DNA of 7,072 bases. Source: an uncultured Roseburia sp. (GTDB lineage: Bacteria > Bacillota > Clostridia > Lachnospirales > Lachnospiraceae). Every line of letters starts with the position of its first letter. Position 1 is the first letter of the stretch. Location: contig CAJLGN010000066.1 of assembly GCA_905206195.1 (NCBI GenBank), positions 1-7,072 of the forward strand. The letters run 5' to 3'. Shown in pieces: positions 5,225-7,072 of this stretch. Below the pieces are notes generated by a model. The model had not been told where the DNA came from, ran no database searches, and saw only the letters and a program-made list of their open reading frames with translations. The position numbers and the translations under genes were made by a program.

Positions 5225-6889
5225 GTGGGAAAAGAAGCGAAAAAGACATTGCGAAGCATCGCTGTCCTTGTGGGTTCAGTGTTGTTCCTGCAGGTGGCAG
5301 AGTTACTTTTTAACATAAATGGAATCGAGCTTCGCACGGCGGCGCAGGGAGTAAAAGGACTCTATGTGTGGCTTGTTGCACCGTTTTTACTGTTGGTAGA
5401 GTGCTATCGGCTTCTTATTGCGAAGTTGAAGGGCAGGGTGGAAAAAAGCTTGTCCATTTTGCTTTTTGCGGCGTTGGTAGTCATCCTTTTAGGAGGGGGA
5501 TTCTTCCGGGGGATTCGTTATCTTTTTAGCGATGAGCTGGTGGAGGAAACTGTGCTGGGGGACGGTGTGATTGAGGGAAAGTATTCCCGGGGGCTTGAAC
5601 CGATGCAGACGCGTTACTATGAGCCGGTGTTTGGTATTTTCCGCAGAACGTTTTCGGGGCGGGGCCAAGAGGAGATCATCGCAAAGCTTCGGCAGCGTTA
5701 CGGGGTCAACGCCGAGCCGCTGGGTGGCGGTGTGGCGGATGAGGATACTGGGGGCACTGAGGACGTCTCATCCGGGGAGAAGATGCCCAGTTACATTTAC
5801 CGTGCGCTTGTGGGTGATCTTGGGAAAGAATATCTTTATTTTCAGGTGCAAAATAATTATAATCTGACAGATACCTTTTTGTACCGGCTGATGCAGCGGG
5901 ACGCGGCGGCTTTCTGGGGTGGACGCAGAGGGATTTCCTTTTATAACAGAGATACAAAGAGCTATTACGGAAGCTACGAGGCGCTTTGGAGCAAAGAAGA
6001 ATATGCGGGCGATGAGGATCTGTTGGTCGTGTGGTGCTACGGCGGGGTGGATGTTACTTCCTGTGCAGGGGATATCACAAACTGGATCTATTATGCGCTG
6101 GGCGATGGGCGCTACGGGGCGCCGGAGACGGGAAGCGAGCTTCCACTTCCGCTGCTTGCGCTGTACATCGCGGTGGGGGAGGAGAGACTGCCTTTCTATA
6201 TCCCCGGAGACACTGTCTGGAAGGATACGAATACCTGGGGGGAGAACCGGGACAAAATTGAGGACGCGATCCGCGCAAACGCCTCGTACGCTGGCATCAG
6301 CCTTGACGGAAGTGATGTGGGGAGCGAGGGGAGGCAGCAGAGTGACGCCGCGGAGGCGCAGGGAGACAGCGCAGATTTTATCGCACAGTACGACGGGCGT
6401 TATGAAAAGGAGTGCGAGCTTCCCGGCGGCGCTATAAAATTCCGCATGCTTGTCCTGGACGCAGCTGCGGGCAGCCGCGCATACGGCCTGATTCAGAGCA
6501 CAGATGCGGGAGAAAGCTGGGAAGTGGTGAGTCTGGATCCGTTCGCTGGACAGTTGGGAATGGGGGTTGATTTTACATTCTTGGACGAGAACATGGGGTT
6601 TGCGACGCTCGCGCACAATGGAGGGGATGAGGGGGATTTGTATGTGACTGAGGATGGAGGCAGGAGCTATGTGCCGGTCTCTTTCCAGGATGTGAATGTC
6701 ACGCTGGACAATGGTTACCGGTATGATCCCTATGATTTTCCGCAGATGCCTTACGAGCAGGATGGAAAATTGTATGTGTATTGTGGACAGGGAGCGGACG
6801 GGGATTACGCCGGGGGAGATGCGGCGGGCATGGCGCTTTACGAGTCCGTGGATGGGGGGCATACATTCACCTATGTGGGAACAAAATAA
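5225..6889 (+). CDS. Membrane-anchored protein with C-terminal Asp-box (BNR) repeats, function unknown
   Basis: I do not recognise this as a named family. The 554-residue product (start GTG 5225; GTG 5210 would add five residues) has three hydrophobic helices at about 11-30, 43-65 and 75-97. The N terminus (KEAKK) and the 65-75 loop (KLKGRVEK) are basic, so by the positive-inside rule residues about 98-554 lie outside the membrane. That part has a Tyr-rich segment (RYYEPVFGIFRRTF, 130-143), a central region with ITNWIYYALGDGRYG (284-298), an Asp/Ser/Gln-rich linker (about 359-385), then three Asp-box motifs: STDAGESW (425-432), TEDGGRSY (475-482) and SVDGGHTF (541-548). Asp boxes mark turns of beta-propeller blades in sialidases and many non-enzymatic proteins. 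Three are too few for a full propeller and no sialidase catalytic set is seen. It lies 57 nt after subunit D and 17 nt before the PPK2 gene, so co-transcription is possible. A role with the ATPase is unproven. Confidence 0.7.
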   Translation: MGKEAKKTLRSIAVLVGSVLFLQVAELLFNINGIELRTAAQGVKGLYVWLVAPFLLLVECYRLLIAKLKGRVEKSLSILLFAALVVILLGGGFFRGIRYLFSDELVEETVLGDGVIEGKYSRGLEPMQTRYYEPVFGIFRRTFSGRGQEEIIAKLRQRYGVNAEPLGGGVADEDTGGTEDVSSGEKMPSYIYRALVGDLGKEYLYFQVQNNYNLTDTFLYRLMQRDAAAFWGGRRGISFYNRDTKSYYGSYEALWSKEEYAGDEDLLVVWCYGGVDVTSCAGDITNWIYYALGDGRYGAPETGSELPLPLLALYIAVGEERLPFYIPGDTVWKDTNTWGENRDKIEDAIRANASYAGISLDGSDVGSEGRQQSDAAEAQGDSADFIAQYDGRYEKECELPGGAIKFRMLVLDAAAGSRAYGLIQSTDAGESWEVVSLDPFAGQLGMGVDFTFLDENMGFATLAHNGGDEGDLYVTEDGGRSYVPVSFQDVNVTLDNGYRYDPYDFPQMPYEQDGKLYVYCGQGADGDYAGGDAAGMALYESVDGGHTFTYVGTK

Positions 6890-6893
6890 AATG

Positions 6894-6899
6894 AGGGGG
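6894..6899 (+). promoter_or_regulatory. Ribosome binding site of the PPK2-family gene
   Basis: AGGGGG lies 7 nt before the ATG at 6907, within the short gap after the Asp-box gene. It supports ATG 6907 as the start. Confidence 0.65.
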
Positions 6900-6906
6900 T
6901 ACAGCG

Positions 6907-7072
6907 ATGCTTACACAGTGGAGTGCAGTTGGGAGACCGGCGGAGGAGGAGCTTAAAAAGCGCCTTGCGGCGGCGAGGGAAAAGCTTAAGAGTCAGCAGA
7001 TGCTGGTAAAAGAAAAGCGTCTCCCGGTGCTGGTTTTGGTCGAGGGCTGGGGAACCCCGGGGAAGGGCTCTT
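6907..7072 (+). CDS. Polyphosphate kinase 2 family protein (possibly polyphosphate:AMP phosphotransferase), N-terminal part
   Basis: Fifty-five codons are visible before the window ends. PPK2-family enzymes move phosphate between inorganic polyphosphate and nucleotides (AMP, ADP or GDP, depending on class) in the cytoplasm. The N-terminal helix is charged (PAEEELKKRLAAAREKLK, 11-28), then comes a hydrophobic strand LPVLVLVEGW and a P-loop-like EGWGTPGKGS (46-55). This strand plus the EGWxxxGKG pattern is characteristic of PPK2 Walker A regions, which commonly read EGWDAAGKG. Here the Asp is Gly. In two-domain polyphosphate:AMP phosphotransferases the N-terminal domain can be less conserved, so this may be such a protein, but length and C-terminal half are not visible. 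The start ATG 6907 follows AGGGGG at 7 nt. The 17-nt gap from the preceding gene suggests the same transcript. Confidence 0.75.
   Translation, partial: MLTQWSAVGRPAEEELKKRLAAAREKLKSQQMLVKEKRLPVLVLVEGWGTPGKGS

Noticed and set aside
5768..6862. 364-codon antisense frame opposite the Asp-box gene
   Set aside because: It lies wholly within a gene with clear membrane helices and Asp boxes; long antisense frames are common in G+C-rich genes and its product shows no recognisable domain.
6499..6869. Sialidase enzyme call from the Asp boxes
   Set aside because: Asp boxes occur in many non-enzymatic propellers, and the arginine triad, Tyr/Glu pair and FRIP-type motif expected of sialidases are not visible.

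Overview
The window is the 3' part of a V-type (A/V-type) rotary ATPase operon from a bacterium, followed by a membrane-anchored Asp-box protein and the start of a polyphosphate kinase 2 (PPK2) family gene. Everything is on the + strand. The sequence is fairly G+C-rich by eye, with strong purine-rich ribosome binding sites and frequent GTG codons. The protein style (for example the GGFGTGKT P-loop of subunit A and a PPK2 motif EGWGTPGKGS) suggests an anaerobic Clostridia-type Firmicute, probably Lachnospiraceae. That placement is inference from remembered family resemblance, not from a search.

Layout: 2-160 is the C-terminal end of the membrane ring subunit K, which carries the ion-binding glutamate. 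254-562 is the small central-stalk subunit F (NtpG type). 597-1163 is the peripheral-stalk subunit E. 1219-2985 is catalytic subunit A, 3123-4532 is regulatory subunit B and 4553-5167 is central rotor-shaft subunit D. The order K-F-E-A-B-D differs from the K-E-C-F-A-B-D order of Enterococcus hirae and Thermus. No subunit C (d) gene lies between K and A, so C and the a-type subunit I would have to be upstream of the window or elsewhere.

Together the products form most of a V1 motor (A3B3 head, D and F shaft, E stalk) coupled to a K ring in the membrane. They would pump H+ or Na+ using ATP, or make ATP from the ion gradient. K lacks its N-terminal half here, so ion choice cannot be settled.

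The spacers inside the operon are less plain than usual. The E-A gap (55 nt) and the A-B gap (137 nt) each hold a short hairpin followed by a T-rich stretch. The A-B gap also has a tandem 10-bp repeat, competing short inverted repeats and a possible 19-codon leader ORF whose stop runs into the subunit B ribosome binding site. A perfect 20-bp palindrome begins on the last base of the subunit D stop codon.

Downstream, 5225-6889 encodes a protein with three membrane helices and a large, probably extracytoplasmic domain that ends in three Asp-box (BNR) motifs. I do not recognise it as a named family. At 6907 a PPK2-family gene begins and runs off the window. No mobile element, CRISPR array, tRNA or rRNA was seen, and there is no gene-free stretch over 300 bases.
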